Assembly (NCBI GenBank): GCA_047639315.1
Contig: JBLINQ010000002.1
Location: forward strand, 26,014 to 90,013
Direction: 5' to 3'
DNA length: 64,000 nt
Source: S139-23 sp047639315
GTDB lineage: Bacteria; Planctomycetota; GCA-002687715; DRQF01
Below, piece by piece: positions 45,090 to 53,704 of the stretch (position 1 is its first letter; each line of letters starts with the position of its first letter). A program made the translations under genes and the position numbers. Below the pieces are notes generated by a model. It worked only from the letters and a program-made list of their open reading frames with translations, searched no databases and was not told the origin of the DNA.

Positions 45090-46721
45090 TTGAATCGAAT
45101 CGCAATACTCTCTTTGATCGTTCTCTCGGCCCTTGTTCTGGCCGCGCTCTATTTGCTCGCTTGGAGTGAGTCTGAGGATGAGTTCTTGCCGATCGACAGA
45201 GATCTAACTCTATTAGACCCAACCACCGGGCATCACCTGCCGGAACGACATGCTCCCGCGAGTTCGAAGAAGAACACGAAAGCTGTCTCACCGAAAAGCG
45301 AAAAGCCGGGGCTTGGAGGCGACTCCCGAGTCTACGGAAAGGTCATTCTTGAAGATGACGCCATTGCAGCTCATGTCACTGTTGTCCTTTTTTCTGACGG
45401 CCCGGAAACCCAGGTCGGCCTCGATTTTGATATCGAAATAGGTGCTGGTTCTTTCATTCCTGATCCTTACTTTTACGACTCAGTGGACCTTGCTGTCGCT
45501 CTCTATCAAGGGCGATTCAAGGTGGAGGATCATGTGAAACCGGAGTCAAGTCAGAACCTTGTCGGTTGGATCGAAGACACCCAAGCAATGGGATTCGATC
45601 ATGTGCGGGTGACCCAAGCCAATGCCCAAGGAGAATTCGAATTTCGAGATCTACCACAGCTTGACGACCAAGAAAATTGGGTGGTCAAGGCTGGCGAAAG
45701 TGGTTTTGGGGTTTCGGTTTCTCAGTTCTTCGCGGTGGGTACCGAGGGCACGGTCATTATCGAGAAAGTGCCAGCGATGGTTGTTGTCCGCTTTACGACT
45801 CCAGAGCCGGATCTTGCCGATACGACGATTTACATGAACGACGGGCCGAATATGGCGGCTTTGAATCCCCAGATGACTCAACTGAGCGGAACAACTCGGC
45901 GTGATCTCTTCATCGCTTCGCATGCACCATCTATGGTCGAAGGTTGGATTGACGCCACTTTCAGCGCAAGGCAACCCTTAGCGAGCATCCGCCTCGAACA
46001 GGGGAGCGTTCACGTCCTGGACTTAGGCCTGCGTGACGCGGGCTCGATCGAAGGTCGAGTCCTTGACCCCAAGGGGAAGCCTGTTCCATTTGCGCGCGTC
46101 GAGGCCAAATTCTCTCCGGGCAATGCGGTGGATGGTGTCGAGGCGTTAGCCTTTGCCGATTTTAGTGGCCGCTTCCGATTGCTTGGATTGCCCTTAGGTA
46201 AGAACATTCGGCTTACTTGGCGTCGATTCGGATATGCCAAGGTGGGGCCCAAGAACTTCGAGGGTGGTGCTACCAATGTCACCCTTGAGTTAAGCCCTCA
46301 AGCGATCTTGCGTGGCATAGTCATTGGCGGTCAAAAAGGCGAAAACGTCGCTGAACCCGAACTCAGCGTGTCGAGTGAATTGGGTCGACTTTGGATCGTA
46401 GCTTCCCAGATCCCGACGACAGCATTTGGTTGGCGAAAGGAAGTACCCATGGATGAGAATCGTTGCCGTTTGGCGGTACGGGGCCTCGAATCGATGGGGC
46501 TCATAGTGAATCCTCCAAACGTCTTGCAGTGGTTGGAAGTGTTCAGCTCATCGATCAGTGAGGATGGTAACGGATTCGAAATTCAGGGCGTTGAAGGCTC
46601 AGGCAAGACCTTGCATGTGCGCGATCCTTCTGGGCGTTACCACCCCAAGATCATTCAACTCCCAGAACTTCTTCCCGGTGAGATCCGCGAGGGTTTCATT
46701 ATCCGCCTCGATAAGAAGTAG
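45090..46721 (+). CDS. Membrane-anchored protein with carboxypeptidase-regulatory-like domain
   Basis: A 543-residue protein with an N-terminal membrane helix (residues 4-25), a flexible polar region (30-75), and beta-rich extracytoplasmic domains. Near residues 315-400 it has a carboxypeptidase regulatory-like fold: GSIEGRVLDPKGKPVPFARVEAKF, then DFSGRFRLLGLPLG. An earlier segment (GKVILEDDAIAAHVTVVLF...GEFEFRDLPQL) looks like a second copy split by an insert. Such domains bind glycans or act as spacers. The start is TTG 45090, with AGGA about 10 bases before it. It lies downstream of the O-acetylation pair and converges with the toroid protein gene. The function is unknown. Confidence 0.72.
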   Translation: MNRIAILSLIVLSALVLAALYLLAWSESEDEFLPIDRDLTLLDPTTGHHLPERHAPASSKKNTKAVSPKSEKPGLGGDSRVYGKVILEDDAIAAHVTVVLFSDGPETQVGLDFDIEIGAGSFIPDPYFYDSVDLAVALYQGRFKVEDHVKPESSQNLVGWIEDTQAMGFDHVRVTQANAQGEFEFRDLPQLDDQENWVVKAGESGFGVSVSQFFAVGTEGTVIIEKVPAMVVVRFTTPEPDLADTTIYMNDGPNMAALNPQMTQLSGTTRRDLFIASHAPSMVEGWIDATFSARQPLASIRLEQGSVHVLDLGLRDAGSIEGRVLDPKGKPVPFARVEAKFSPGNAVDGVEALAFADFSGRFRLLGLPLGKNIRLTWRRFGYAKVGPKNFEGGATNVTLELSPQAILRGIVIGGQKGENVAEPELSVSSELGRLWIVASQIPTTAFGWRKEVPMDENRCRLAVRGLESMGLIVNPPNVLQWLEVFSSSISEDGNGFEIQGVEGSGKTLHVRDPSGRYHPKIIQLPELLPGEIREGFIIRLDKK

Positions 46722-46912
46722 GCCTTGCTCACCTTGTTCCAACTCCTGGCTCAAGCAGGTCGTGTCAAATCATTCGACCGCCCAATCCCATCAGTAACAC
46801 GCTTGAGCGCACCAAATCCGTCTTGTCGTTGCCAAAATGGACGGAGTCTTCTTCCCGAGGGTGCGCGAAGTGAGGCCGTTCGCAAAAAGCCAGGGAAATG
46901 TGGAATGACCGA

Positions 46913-49525
46913 TTAGCGATTCTTCAGAGTCAGGTCATCGAACCATAGAGTGCCGCCGGGAGTTCCGCTGAGCTCAATGACGAGAAGAACTTCTTGGCCG
47001 CCAAAACTGCTGAGCAATGCGTTCAGTTTTAACCAGATCTTCTTGGGATCGGTGGAGACGGATAGCTCGCGATCAACAAGCCACCTGATGTTTCTGCGCC
47101 ACACGCCAATCCTGATTCGGACCTTGGCTTTTGGGTCATAGTCTTTTGTCGGTGGTTTTGGTTTTTTGCCGATACTGGTAGCGGCTTTGGTTGTGAGGAC
47201 AGGAGGCGAGAAGGCAACGCGAGCCGTTAAGCGGGGCTTGCCATTGGGGAGGTTCAAGATCCGGAAAATTCTGGTTGGAGTGTTCTCATACCACCGGAAA
47301 CCAGCCATGCCTCGACCGCCCGGTGGAGGCGACGGAAACGGTGACTTACTGCTCTTGCTTTGCCACTGAGGGAAACCGATGGGACTTCCCGTGATCGTCA
47401 GGCGCTTGAGCTGCTTGGCGACACGGAAGTCGAGCTTTGGAGAATCGTCGGGTTCGAGTTGGCCAAATAGCTCTTTCGCAGAAAAGAAGTCGGGGTGAGC
47501 CCGGGCCTCAGCCTCCAAGTCGGCACCTTTAGGCTTGAGCCGGGGGCGAATGTCCCGCGGTGATTTTCCTTCACGATCTGTAATCCGCAAATAGAAGCCG
47601 CTGGCGCCTGTTCCATTGCCAACCTTGACCAACAAACGATGCATTCCCTTACGCAGGATGATGGGTAAGGAGACCTCGTCGGCTTTTGCCGCCCGAATGC
47701 CATGATGAGACACGAGCAGCTTGCCATCGAAGAATATTTGGTAGCCATCATCACCGCCAAATCGGAGCACTGCCTTGGTGTCGCGCTTCGCTTCGAGCCA
47801 GGTGAAGGCGTAGTAGATCGATTTGTCTTTAACCTTGAGTGTGGCGCCGAAATCGACGAATCCACCACGTGTCCATAACTCGCGCCATTTCCCCTTTTTG
47901 CCAGAAGTGCCAGGTTTGGCAGCTGCTTTTTCGTCCGGCAAGAGCGATTCAAACAAAAGGGCGTCATCCGGGTCGCGAAGAGGCCCGAGAACGGCCCAAC
48001 GCTCGATAAATGGAACGCCGTCGTAAGGGGGGTTACGCCACCACAGCTTTGCTCGTTCTTCTGGCAGAAGGTCTTTACGTTTGGTGCGCATGCCGACGTC
48101 AACGATTTGGACGTCGACTATGCCAGCGCCAGCTGGATTACGACAATGAACGGCAAGAAGGTTCTCACCTTTCTTAAGCGACGCTCGTGCCTCGGGGGAA
48201 AGTGTTGGCGTTATGTAGTCGGTTGAAAAGTAGCCCATCTCTGCTGCTTTGATGCCGTTGATCCAGATCGAGCAGTCGTCGTCGTGTTGAACGTAGAGAT
48301 TGAAGTTCTTGATGTCTTCTTCGACTAAGGAGAAAGTCCGACGGATCCTGATGTGGGGACCATTCCAAGTCGTGCGAATTGCGCCATTGGTCGAATTTCT
48401 CGTGCCGAAGGAACCAGATGCAGACTGCCATGGGCCGTCGTCGAAGCTCGGCTTGAACCAATCTGAAGGAGCGGTCTCTGCGAAAGAGCATTGCCATTTG
48501 ATCGGACCTGAATCACCGGCCAGTGGGTTGCGACCTGCCAGGCCACTGAATGTTGCTCGGCGTAGGAATAAGAGAGCAAAGGCAGTGTTGTCGATGTTCT
48601 TCCAGCTGCCATTGCTTTTTTGTTGTGACAACAAAAAGAGGGCACCTTCGCGATACCAGTCTCGCCCACCAATTTCCTTACGGCTATTGAAGGCCGCGAT
48701 TCTTTCGAGCCCATAGAGGTAGTAAAGGTTGTAGTACGGATGAGTCTTTGAGAATGGATATTCGTGTTCGACCACGCCATTGGCTCGGCTGGGATTTCCA
48801 CGAACCGTGAATACCTTGTCCAGCCATGCCCAAGCACGATCTTTTACATCCTGAATGACACGGGGCGTCTTCTTCTTACCCAGCTCTTTTTCGATCAAGT
48901 GGACAATTGTCAAGCCAGCGGTCGTCATGGCACCAGACGAATGAGGGCGAAGGTCGCCGCGATAACCGAAGCCCCCGTCTTCATTTTGAGATTCGGCTAC
49001 GGCATCGAGGACTTTCATCCACAAACTTCGACTTACCTTGAGACCATGTTTTCGAGCAACGCTTAATCCGAGAAGAGCGAATTGCGTATTCGAAAGGTCA
49101 ACCTTGTTGCTTGGAGAAACTGGGTAGGTCCACAAGTCGGTTTCTCGATCGATGGTCTTTTCGATCCACGCTCCGGCTTTCTGAATGTGGCTGTCATATT
49201 GTTTGGTGCCCAAAGCATCGAGGGCAAGGATAAAGGTAGCGACGTTGTAAGTGCGCTCAAACTTCTCGTTCTTGATCAGGTAATTGATTGCCTTCTCAAC
49301 CGCAGGGTCTCCCAAGACCAAACCTGATTTTACTAAGGCGTAAGTCGCGAGAGCCGTTTCCCCTGTCGGATAACCACCAGCATGCCGCGCATGAAAAGCT
49401 CCGTTTTCTTTCTGATAGGTCAACAAGTGCTGAATACCACGATCAATGGCGAAGTTGACTTCTTCGGGCCATGTCTGGGCGCACAGAGAGGAGCATAGGA
49501 GAAAAAACGGAAGAAACCGAAGCAT
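46913..49525 (-). CDS. Secreted prenyltransferase/squalene-oxidase-repeat protein with beta-sandwich modules
   Basis: An exported protein of 870 residues (signal peptide 1-16, FFLLCSSLCAQ). Residues 25-335 form an alpha/alpha-toroid of squalene-cyclase type repeats (GIQHLLTYQKENGAF, LDAVAESQNEDGGFGYRG, GALFLLSQQKSNGSW). Next is a jelly-roll resembling the sugar-binding domain of GH2 enzymes (350-480; HIRIRRTFSL, DCSIWINGIK). After it comes a PA14-like module (about 545-665; FGGDDGYQIFFDGKLL), then a C-terminal beta-domain (760-870; GTPGGTLWFDDLTL). No cyclase DxDD motif is seen, so it is not a terpene cyclase. This architecture is widespread and poorly understood in planctomycetes. Confidence 0.82.
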   Translation of the reverse strand: MLRFLPFFLLCSSLCAQTWPEEVNFAIDRGIQHLLTYQKENGAFHARHAGGYPTGETALATYALVKSGLVLGDPAVEKAINYLIKNEKFERTYNVATFILALDALGTKQYDSHIQKAGAWIEKTIDRETDLWTYPVSPSNKVDLSNTQFALLGLSVARKHGLKVSRSLWMKVLDAVAESQNEDGGFGYRGDLRPHSSGAMTTAGLTIVHLIEKELGKKKTPRVIQDVKDRAWAWLDKVFTVRGNPSRANGVVEHEYPFSKTHPYYNLYYLYGLERIAAFNSRKEIGGRDWYREGALFLLSQQKSNGSWKNIDNTAFALLFLRRATFSGLAGRNPLAGDSGPIKWQCSFAETAPSDWFKPSFDDGPWQSASGSFGTRNSTNGAIRTTWNGPHIRIRRTFSLVEEDIKNFNLYVQHDDDCSIWINGIKAAEMGYFSTDYITPTLSPEARASLKKGENLLAVHCRNPAGAGIVDVQIVDVGMRTKRKDLLPEERAKLWWRNPPYDGVPFIERWAVLGPLRDPDDALLFESLLPDEKAAAKPGTSGKKGKWRELWTRGGFVDFGATLKVKDKSIYYAFTWLEAKRDTKAVLRFGGDDGYQIFFDGKLLVSHHGIRAAKADEVSLPIILRKGMHRLLVKVGNGTGASGFYLRITDREGKSPRDIRPRLKPKGADLEAEARAHPDFFSAKELFGQLEPDDSPKLDFRVAKQLKRLTITGSPIGFPQWQSKSSKSPFPSPPPGGRGMAGFRWYENTPTRIFRILNLPNGKPRLTARVAFSPPVLTTKAATSIGKKPKPPTKDYDPKAKVRIRIGVWRRNIRWLVDRELSVSTDPKKIWLKLNALLSSFGGQEVLLVIELSGTPGGTLWFDDLTLKNR

Positions 49526-49598
49526 GGATTCACTCGCCAGAGATGATTCAAGGAAGAGGGATCTTAAACCAAGGAATCCCGGTTAGGACGGTCAATCC

Positions 49599-49631
49599 AA
49601 AAAAAGAGGTCTCGGCTATGGCCGAGACCTC
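49599..49631 (-). terminator. Strong terminator of the transmembrane kinase gene
   Basis: A perfect 11-bp stem (49606-49616 with 49621-49631) has a 4-base loop. Seven A residues at 49599-49605 give a U-run when transcribed on the minus strand. It stands 62 bases past the kinase stop and before the toroid protein gene, separating the two transcripts. Confidence 0.88.
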
Positions 49632-49692
49632 AATCGCTCATAGGAAAAAGGAGCCAGCTCGCAAAAACTGGCCTAGAGCTCGGGAAAGTATT

Positions 49693-51843
49693 TTATTGGG
49701 GCGCGTTTGATTCGCGAAGTGCTTTTATTTTCTCGCGATCACCGACTGCGGCATAAGCCCGACCAAGCAAGAACGTCCGAAGTCTTTGTTGACGCCTGTT
49801 TCCGTCGGCCGGGGTTTTTTCAAGAATTCGGATGGCATCTGTTGCCATCGATTTTCTCAAACACACTTGGGCTTGCTTCAATCGGGTGTCAATTTTCCGA
49901 TCGGCTGCAGGGCTTACGTCACTCTTGCCAAGGACAAGGTGGTCGGCTTTGGCGACGGTAAAACACGCCGCTCGATCGAGAGTAGAACCATCCTTGAGAA
50001 CATGAGGGCTACTCTCGCCGTCAACACAAATCGACCATTGGTAGGCCTGTCCCACTTTCAAACCCTGCTTACCGGGGAAGGCGAATTTGACGCGCTTGTC
50101 ATTCACGGTGAATTCTGTGATCGGCAACAAGCTCACGTTATTTCGGCCGTCTTTGAGCGTCAGGAGAATCTCCTTCGGATTCTTGACATTGCTTGGAATC
50201 CGAAATTCGAATTCGGGGCGATCATTCGAGGTCTTGCCTCGAGGCAGAATCAGGTCGAGGTTCTCAGGGACATCAGTTCCGACGAAGCGAGGCATGAGCG
50301 CCGATTTGGCGCGTTCGAATTGTGTGCGAATCGCAGCGCTGAATGCTTCTTGGAAGTTCTCAGGAGCTTTTGCTTGGTTGACGTTCATCGCTTTGTTGAG
50401 CATTTCGACGGCAAGATCGAAGAATGCTTCTTTAGCTTGTCGCTCTCGGTTCAGCGCAGTGATCGCAGATTCTTTCTTGCGCTGCTCTATCTTCAGGTCC
50501 GTGACCAATCCGGCAAGCTCATGCTTCTGCGATTCTTCTTGGCGCAAGAAGTGAGTCGTGAGTCCCAAGCTAAAAACCAAGAGAATGAAAACTGCCGAAA
50601 GGCTGACCGCTAAACTGGGATTGCGTCGGCACCACCGCGTGAAGCGTGTCCAGCTGGTGGCGGGGCGCGCGTGAATTGGCTCAAACTCGCGAACTCGTCG
50701 AAGGTCTTCAGCCAATTCCAAAGCACTTTGGTAGCGCTTGGCTGGATCCTTGTTGATCGCCGTCTGAATCACAACGTTCAGCTCTTGACTGATGATCGAG
50801 TTCTTGGACGTCGCGGACGGCGCTTCTGTTTCCAAAATTGCGTGATACAGCGCCTGACGATTGGCAGCCACGAATGGCCGTGCTCCAGTTAGGCTTTCAA
50901 AGAGCGTTACACCGAGGGCATAGATGTCTGTCGATCGATTCGAAATTGCCTTCTTGCCGGTGATCAACTCAGGAGCCATATAGGCGGGCGTGCCGTGGAG
51001 TCCAGCTGCTCGAGTGAACCCGGCAAAATCCTCGTCCGTGTTCTTAGCTAAACCAAAATCGAGCAGGACGGGGCGTCCGTTGGCATCAATCATGATGTTG
51101 GCAGGCTTGATGTCACCATGGGCGATGCCAGCTTCATGTGCTGCATGGAGAGCACGCGCTGCACGTTCGATCACCTGGATGAAATGTGCGAGGTCTTGCC
51201 GAGTCTTGGGGGCGAGTGATTCGTTGTTCGTCGTAAACCCTGGCAAGGCGGTGGTATCGTCTAATGGCAGATCGTCGACGCTCGAAAGACTGAAGAAGTC
51301 ACTTTCTTCACCATGGGCCAGAGGTTCATCTGGGCGAATCAGTTGGCGAAGAGTGACGCCCTCGATGAAGCGCATGGCAATGAAGGCTTGATCATCGATG
51401 ATGCCGCCATCATAAACGGGGCAAATGCCTGGGTGATTCACTTTGGAAAGTGCTTCGACCTCCCGGCGATACCGAGCGAAGGCTAAGTCTTTTGAGTCGC
51501 CACAATTTTCTAAGATCTTGAGAGCGACTTTTCGTCGTAGTCTTGTGTCTTTTGCCAAGTAAACTCGCCCTTGACCACCGCGACCGATTTCTTCGATCAG
51601 GCGATAGTCTCCAATGACAGAGTTGATGCGGCTATTAGAATTTTGCGTTGCGGGGTGGGGGGATGAACTTGTTTCTGACCAGTCTTTTTCGAAGGCGACA
51701 TAGTCTTCCGCTAACGCCACTTCGTTTTGCGGAAAAAGTTCCAAGTACTCAGTGAGGCTGCGCTTGGTTCCACTTCTGCGATCACGGGAATATGCCGTGC
51801 GAAAACTGTTTGTGTCGTAGTTCTTGAATGTATCAGAGTTCAC
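49693..51843 (-). CDS. Transmembrane Hanks-type serine/threonine protein kinase
   Basis: A 716-residue kinase with an N-terminal tail, a catalytic domain (about 78-390) and one membrane helix (about 410-432), then a coiled-coil and an extracytoplasmic region. Motifs: IGRGGQGRVYL, VALKIL (ATP lysine), HGDIKPANIM (catalytic loop with HGD in place of HRD, near 241), LLDFGLA and APELITG. A long acidic insert with SSVDDLPLDDTTA lies inside the N-lobe/C-lobe junction. After the helix come a coiled-coil (about 440-480), a beta-rich domain with RFVGTDVP and a helical C-terminus. The start is GTG 51843, after GGGGTGG. A PP2C phosphatase is encoded at 26.6 kb. The ligand is unknown. Confidence 0.9.
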   Translation of the reverse strand: MNSDTFKNYDTNSFRTAYSRDRRSGTKRSLTEYLELFPQNEVALAEDYVAFEKDWSETSSSPHPATQNSNSRINSVIGDYRLIEEIGRGGQGRVYLAKDTRLRRKVALKILENCGDSKDLAFARYRREVEALSKVNHPGICPVYDGGIIDDQAFIAMRFIEGVTLRQLIRPDEPLAHGEESDFFSLSSVDDLPLDDTTALPGFTTNNESLAPKTRQDLAHFIQVIERAARALHAAHEAGIAHGDIKPANIMIDANGRPVLLDFGLAKNTDEDFAGFTRAAGLHGTPAYMAPELITGKKAISNRSTDIYALGVTLFESLTGARPFVAANRQALYHAILETEAPSATSKNSIISQELNVVIQTAINKDPAKRYQSALELAEDLRRVREFEPIHARPATSWTRFTRWCRRNPSLAVSLSAVFILLVFSLGLTTHFLRQEESQKHELAGLVTDLKIEQRKKESAITALNRERQAKEAFFDLAVEMLNKAMNVNQAKAPENFQEAFSAAIRTQFERAKSALMPRFVGTDVPENLDLILPRGKTSNDRPEFEFRIPSNVKNPKEILLTLKDGRNNVSLLPITEFTVNDKRVKFAFPGKQGLKVGQAYQWSICVDGESSPHVLKDGSTLDRAACFTVAKADHLVLGKSDVSPAADRKIDTRLKQAQVCLRKSMATDAIRILEKTPADGNRRQQRLRTFLLGRAYAAVGDREKIKALRESNAPQ

Positions 51844-52114
51844 GGTTCCACCCCTGGCGTCTCATTTGAGTCGAAATACACCTGCGAAAGTGCGACTCAT
51901 GTTTGGAGAACGAATCGTCCGAAGATTCGCTCCGCTCAAAAACGCATCATTTCTCTGACGCGGTTCTTAGCCGAGCATTCCCGATAAACTTCGAGGTTCT
52001 TGCCAAACTGTTCGGAACATTCGGGCGGCGAAGCGTTTATTCCCGGCTCACAGCACGAATTGTCCAATTGCAGTTCAAGAAACGAATTCCGGTCCTGGGG
52101 AGCAGACGCTTGCT
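51844..52114. other. Gene-free region upstream of the kinase
   Basis: No credible coding frame, RNA gene or long repeat is seen here. It must contain the minus-strand promoter of the kinase, but no box pair stood out. Some frames stay open across the kinase start, but their composition does not look coding. Confidence 0.4.
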
Positions 52115-52295
52115 TTGAGGGGTGCGCCGAAGACTATTTAGGATAAATTGGTGATTTTCGACGATTTGCGACAAAGGGGAGCAATAAGGAAGTACATCGT
52201 GCGTAACAGCACCTTAGTACTACGAACAGCGTTGTCGAATTCGTTGGAGTAGGCAAACCAAAGCGGGCCGAGTTCAAACTCGGTCCGCTTTAGTA
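52115..52295 (+). other. Possible short transcript with a 17-codon reading frame
   Basis: TTGAGG (52115-52120) and TAGGAT (52139-52144) are spaced by 18 bases. Downstream, AAGGA (52186-52190) stands 8 bases before GTG 52199, which opens a 17-codon frame ending with TAG at 52250-52252 (peptide MRNSTLVLRTALSNSLE). A hairpin starts 8 bases later. Each part is individually weak; the ordered set is suggestive of a small leader-type or regulatory transcript. It could equally be chance. Confidence 0.22.
52260..52291. terminator. Hairpin terminator, probably for the CxxC-protein gene
   Basis: A 14-bp stem (52260-52273 with 52278-52291) has one G-T pair and a 4-base loop. Three to four T residues follow on either strand, so it is a modest terminator in both directions. 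It lies about 40 bases after the stop of the minus-strand gene that ends at 52330. Confidence 0.7.
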
Positions 52296-52329
52296 TTTAG
52301 ATCATTCTTCTGTGGGACTCGGCTCGGCT

Positions 52330-53271
52330 TTAGCCACCGGCGCCGCCAACCTTCTTTTTCCTGCGGCGGTTCATTTCTTCTTGGCGACGATTTCTGTCAA
52401 AAATCTCCAGAGAGTTTTTGATGATGTTCAGATGCCGATTGAGAAAATACTGGGCTGCTGAAGCTGATCGCTGGCGCATTTTCCCAGATTGCTTGGTGTA
52501 GTCTTTCAGTTCTTTGTGCTTCAGGGACTTTTGCCCCATGGAATTCGTTTTCTTGATGTCTGTCTTGAACTGGGGAAAGATCGCGGCCATCGCTTTCATG
52601 GCGTCTTCGTAATCATTTTCTCTAAAGATGGTCTTTTCTTTTTCGGGCGGCCGGTTCTTGTCTTGCTTCTCAGTTTGTCTCAAACCGGTGAAAGCATCGA
52701 GTTTCGAGAAGACAGGCGTGAGTTTGCTTTGCACTGCTTTCAATTGAGCCTCTGTTGCTTGGGCATATCCTGCCCCCTCGGGCTGCATGAGGTCGAGGTG
52801 ACCCTTTCCCTTACAGGTCCAGCACTTGAGGTAGCCTTTTTTGGAGCAGACTTTGCACTTTGCACCCTTCTTGCCGTTGTTGTACATGATGGTGCCGTTG
52901 GCGCCACATTGGAAGCAGGTGATGGCCCCTCTCCCTTCGCAGCGATCGCATTGAACGGTCAAAAATGGATCAATGTAGTTCCCGTTTCCGAAGCATTCTC
53001 GGCAATTGGACTTCTTTTTACCCCGGCATTCACCGCATTTGACTGGCAATTTCTTCCGACCCGCATTACAGGTTCCGCAGGCAGTCTTGGCTTTAGACTC
53101 GCAGCGCTCACAGGGCAGGGCTTTCCAATCTGCCCATCGGTACATGCCAGTTTTCTCATTTCGGGTGTAAGAACGGGACTTCTGTCCAAGACTTACTGGG
53201 GCGGCCACAGCCAGGGCTAATCCCAACCACATTAAGAAAACTGGAATTATGCCTCGTAGACGGTGCTTCAT
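52330..53271 (-). CDS. Exported protein with eight CxxC motifs (DnaJ zinc-finger-like)
   Basis: A 313-residue protein with a signal peptide (residues 5-29, ending VSLGQ) followed by a zinc-ribbon region like the DnaJ central domain. Eight CxxC pairs occur in order: CERC, CGTC, CGEC, CREC, CDRC, CFQC, CKVC and CWTC, several with the GxG tail (CEGRG, CKGKG). DnaJ has four such pairs, so this is double. There is no J-domain. The C-terminal half is charged and helical (KLDAFTG, EDYEDAMKAMAAIF) and ends in a basic tail RRRKKK. ATG 53271 is preferred over 53346 because it starts the signal peptide and AGGA lies about 10 bases upstream. Function unknown. Confidence 0.75.
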   Translation of the reverse strand: MKHRLRGIIPVFLMWLGLALAVAAPVSLGQKSRSYTRNEKTGMYRWADWKALPCERCESKAKTACGTCNAGRKKLPVKCGECRGKKKSNCRECFGNGNYIDPFLTVQCDRCEGRGAITCFQCGANGTIMYNNGKKGAKCKVCSKKGYLKCWTCKGKGHLDLMQPEGAGYAQATEAQLKAVQSKLTPVFSKLDAFTGLRQTEKQDKNRPPEKEKTIFRENDYEDAMKAMAAIFPQFKTDIKKTNSMGQKSLKHKELKDYTKQSGKMRQRSASAAQYFLNRHLNIIKNSLEIFDRNRRQEEMNRRRKKKVGGAGG

Positions 53272-53446
53272 GGCCAAAAGGTCCTTTCTTTGGAACCTGT
53301 GTGATATGCGCCTGAGTTTCAGGAACGGTCCAATTATGGGGTCCATTTCGGCTCAGGTCCAATCTTCAATTGCTCAAGTTCTTGAGAGCCCGGAAATTCC
53401 CGATAGGATAGCCCCCAAATTGGCCTTGAGCCGAATTTGAGTCTAG

Positions 53447-53590
53447 GCGCCATCAACTCGGTACCTGGACCGTGCCCTGCACAACGGACACGCGCGAAAC
53501 GGGTCAGGCCTTGACTGGAGCAGCCCTAAGCGATGCTGGCTGTGTGTCGTAGGTAGCACGGTCTGGGTTCCAGGTTGATGGCGCTTTTTT
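53447..53590 (+). ncRNA. ffs: Signal recognition particle RNA (4.5S type)
   Basis: The sequence folds into one long hairpin: GCGCCATCAAC (53447-53457) pairs with GTTGATGGCGC (53574-53584). The apical part contains the SRP hallmark GGGTCAGGCC followed by GGAGCAGCCCTAAG (53500-53530), equivalent to the GGTCAGG...AGCAGCC core of E. coli 4.5S RNA that binds Ffh. Six T residues at 53585-53590 complete an intrinsic terminator. The RNA is about 138 bases long. Its place just upstream of dnaX matches the scr-dnaX-ybaB-recR order known from Bacillus. It recruits ribosomes making membrane proteins to the translocon. Confidence 0.9.
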
Positions 53591-53704
53591 CATATATACT
53601 GCGTTTCGACGAATTGGTGCCCTCAGCCTGGGCTATTTCTCCAAATTGGGGCCCCGCCCTGGCATAATCGCCTTCCGGTCACCAATAACGCAGCAAGGAA
53701 TTCC

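Noticed and set aside
47398..48102. Minus-strand frame of 234 codons in another phase of the toroid protein gene
   Set aside because: Serine-rich shadow product; the gene on the same strand in the correct frame has signal peptide and recognisable domains.
49786..50613. Long plus-strand frame antisense to the transmembrane kinase
   Set aside because: It is the shadow of a well-supported kinase gene, has no recognisable motif and no ribosome-binding site.
52489..53220. Plus-strand frame of 243 codons opposite the CxxC protein
   Set aside because: Its hydrophobic, leucine-rich product is the usual mirror image of a lysine- and cysteine-rich gene; the minus-strand protein has eight CxxC motifs and a signal peptide.
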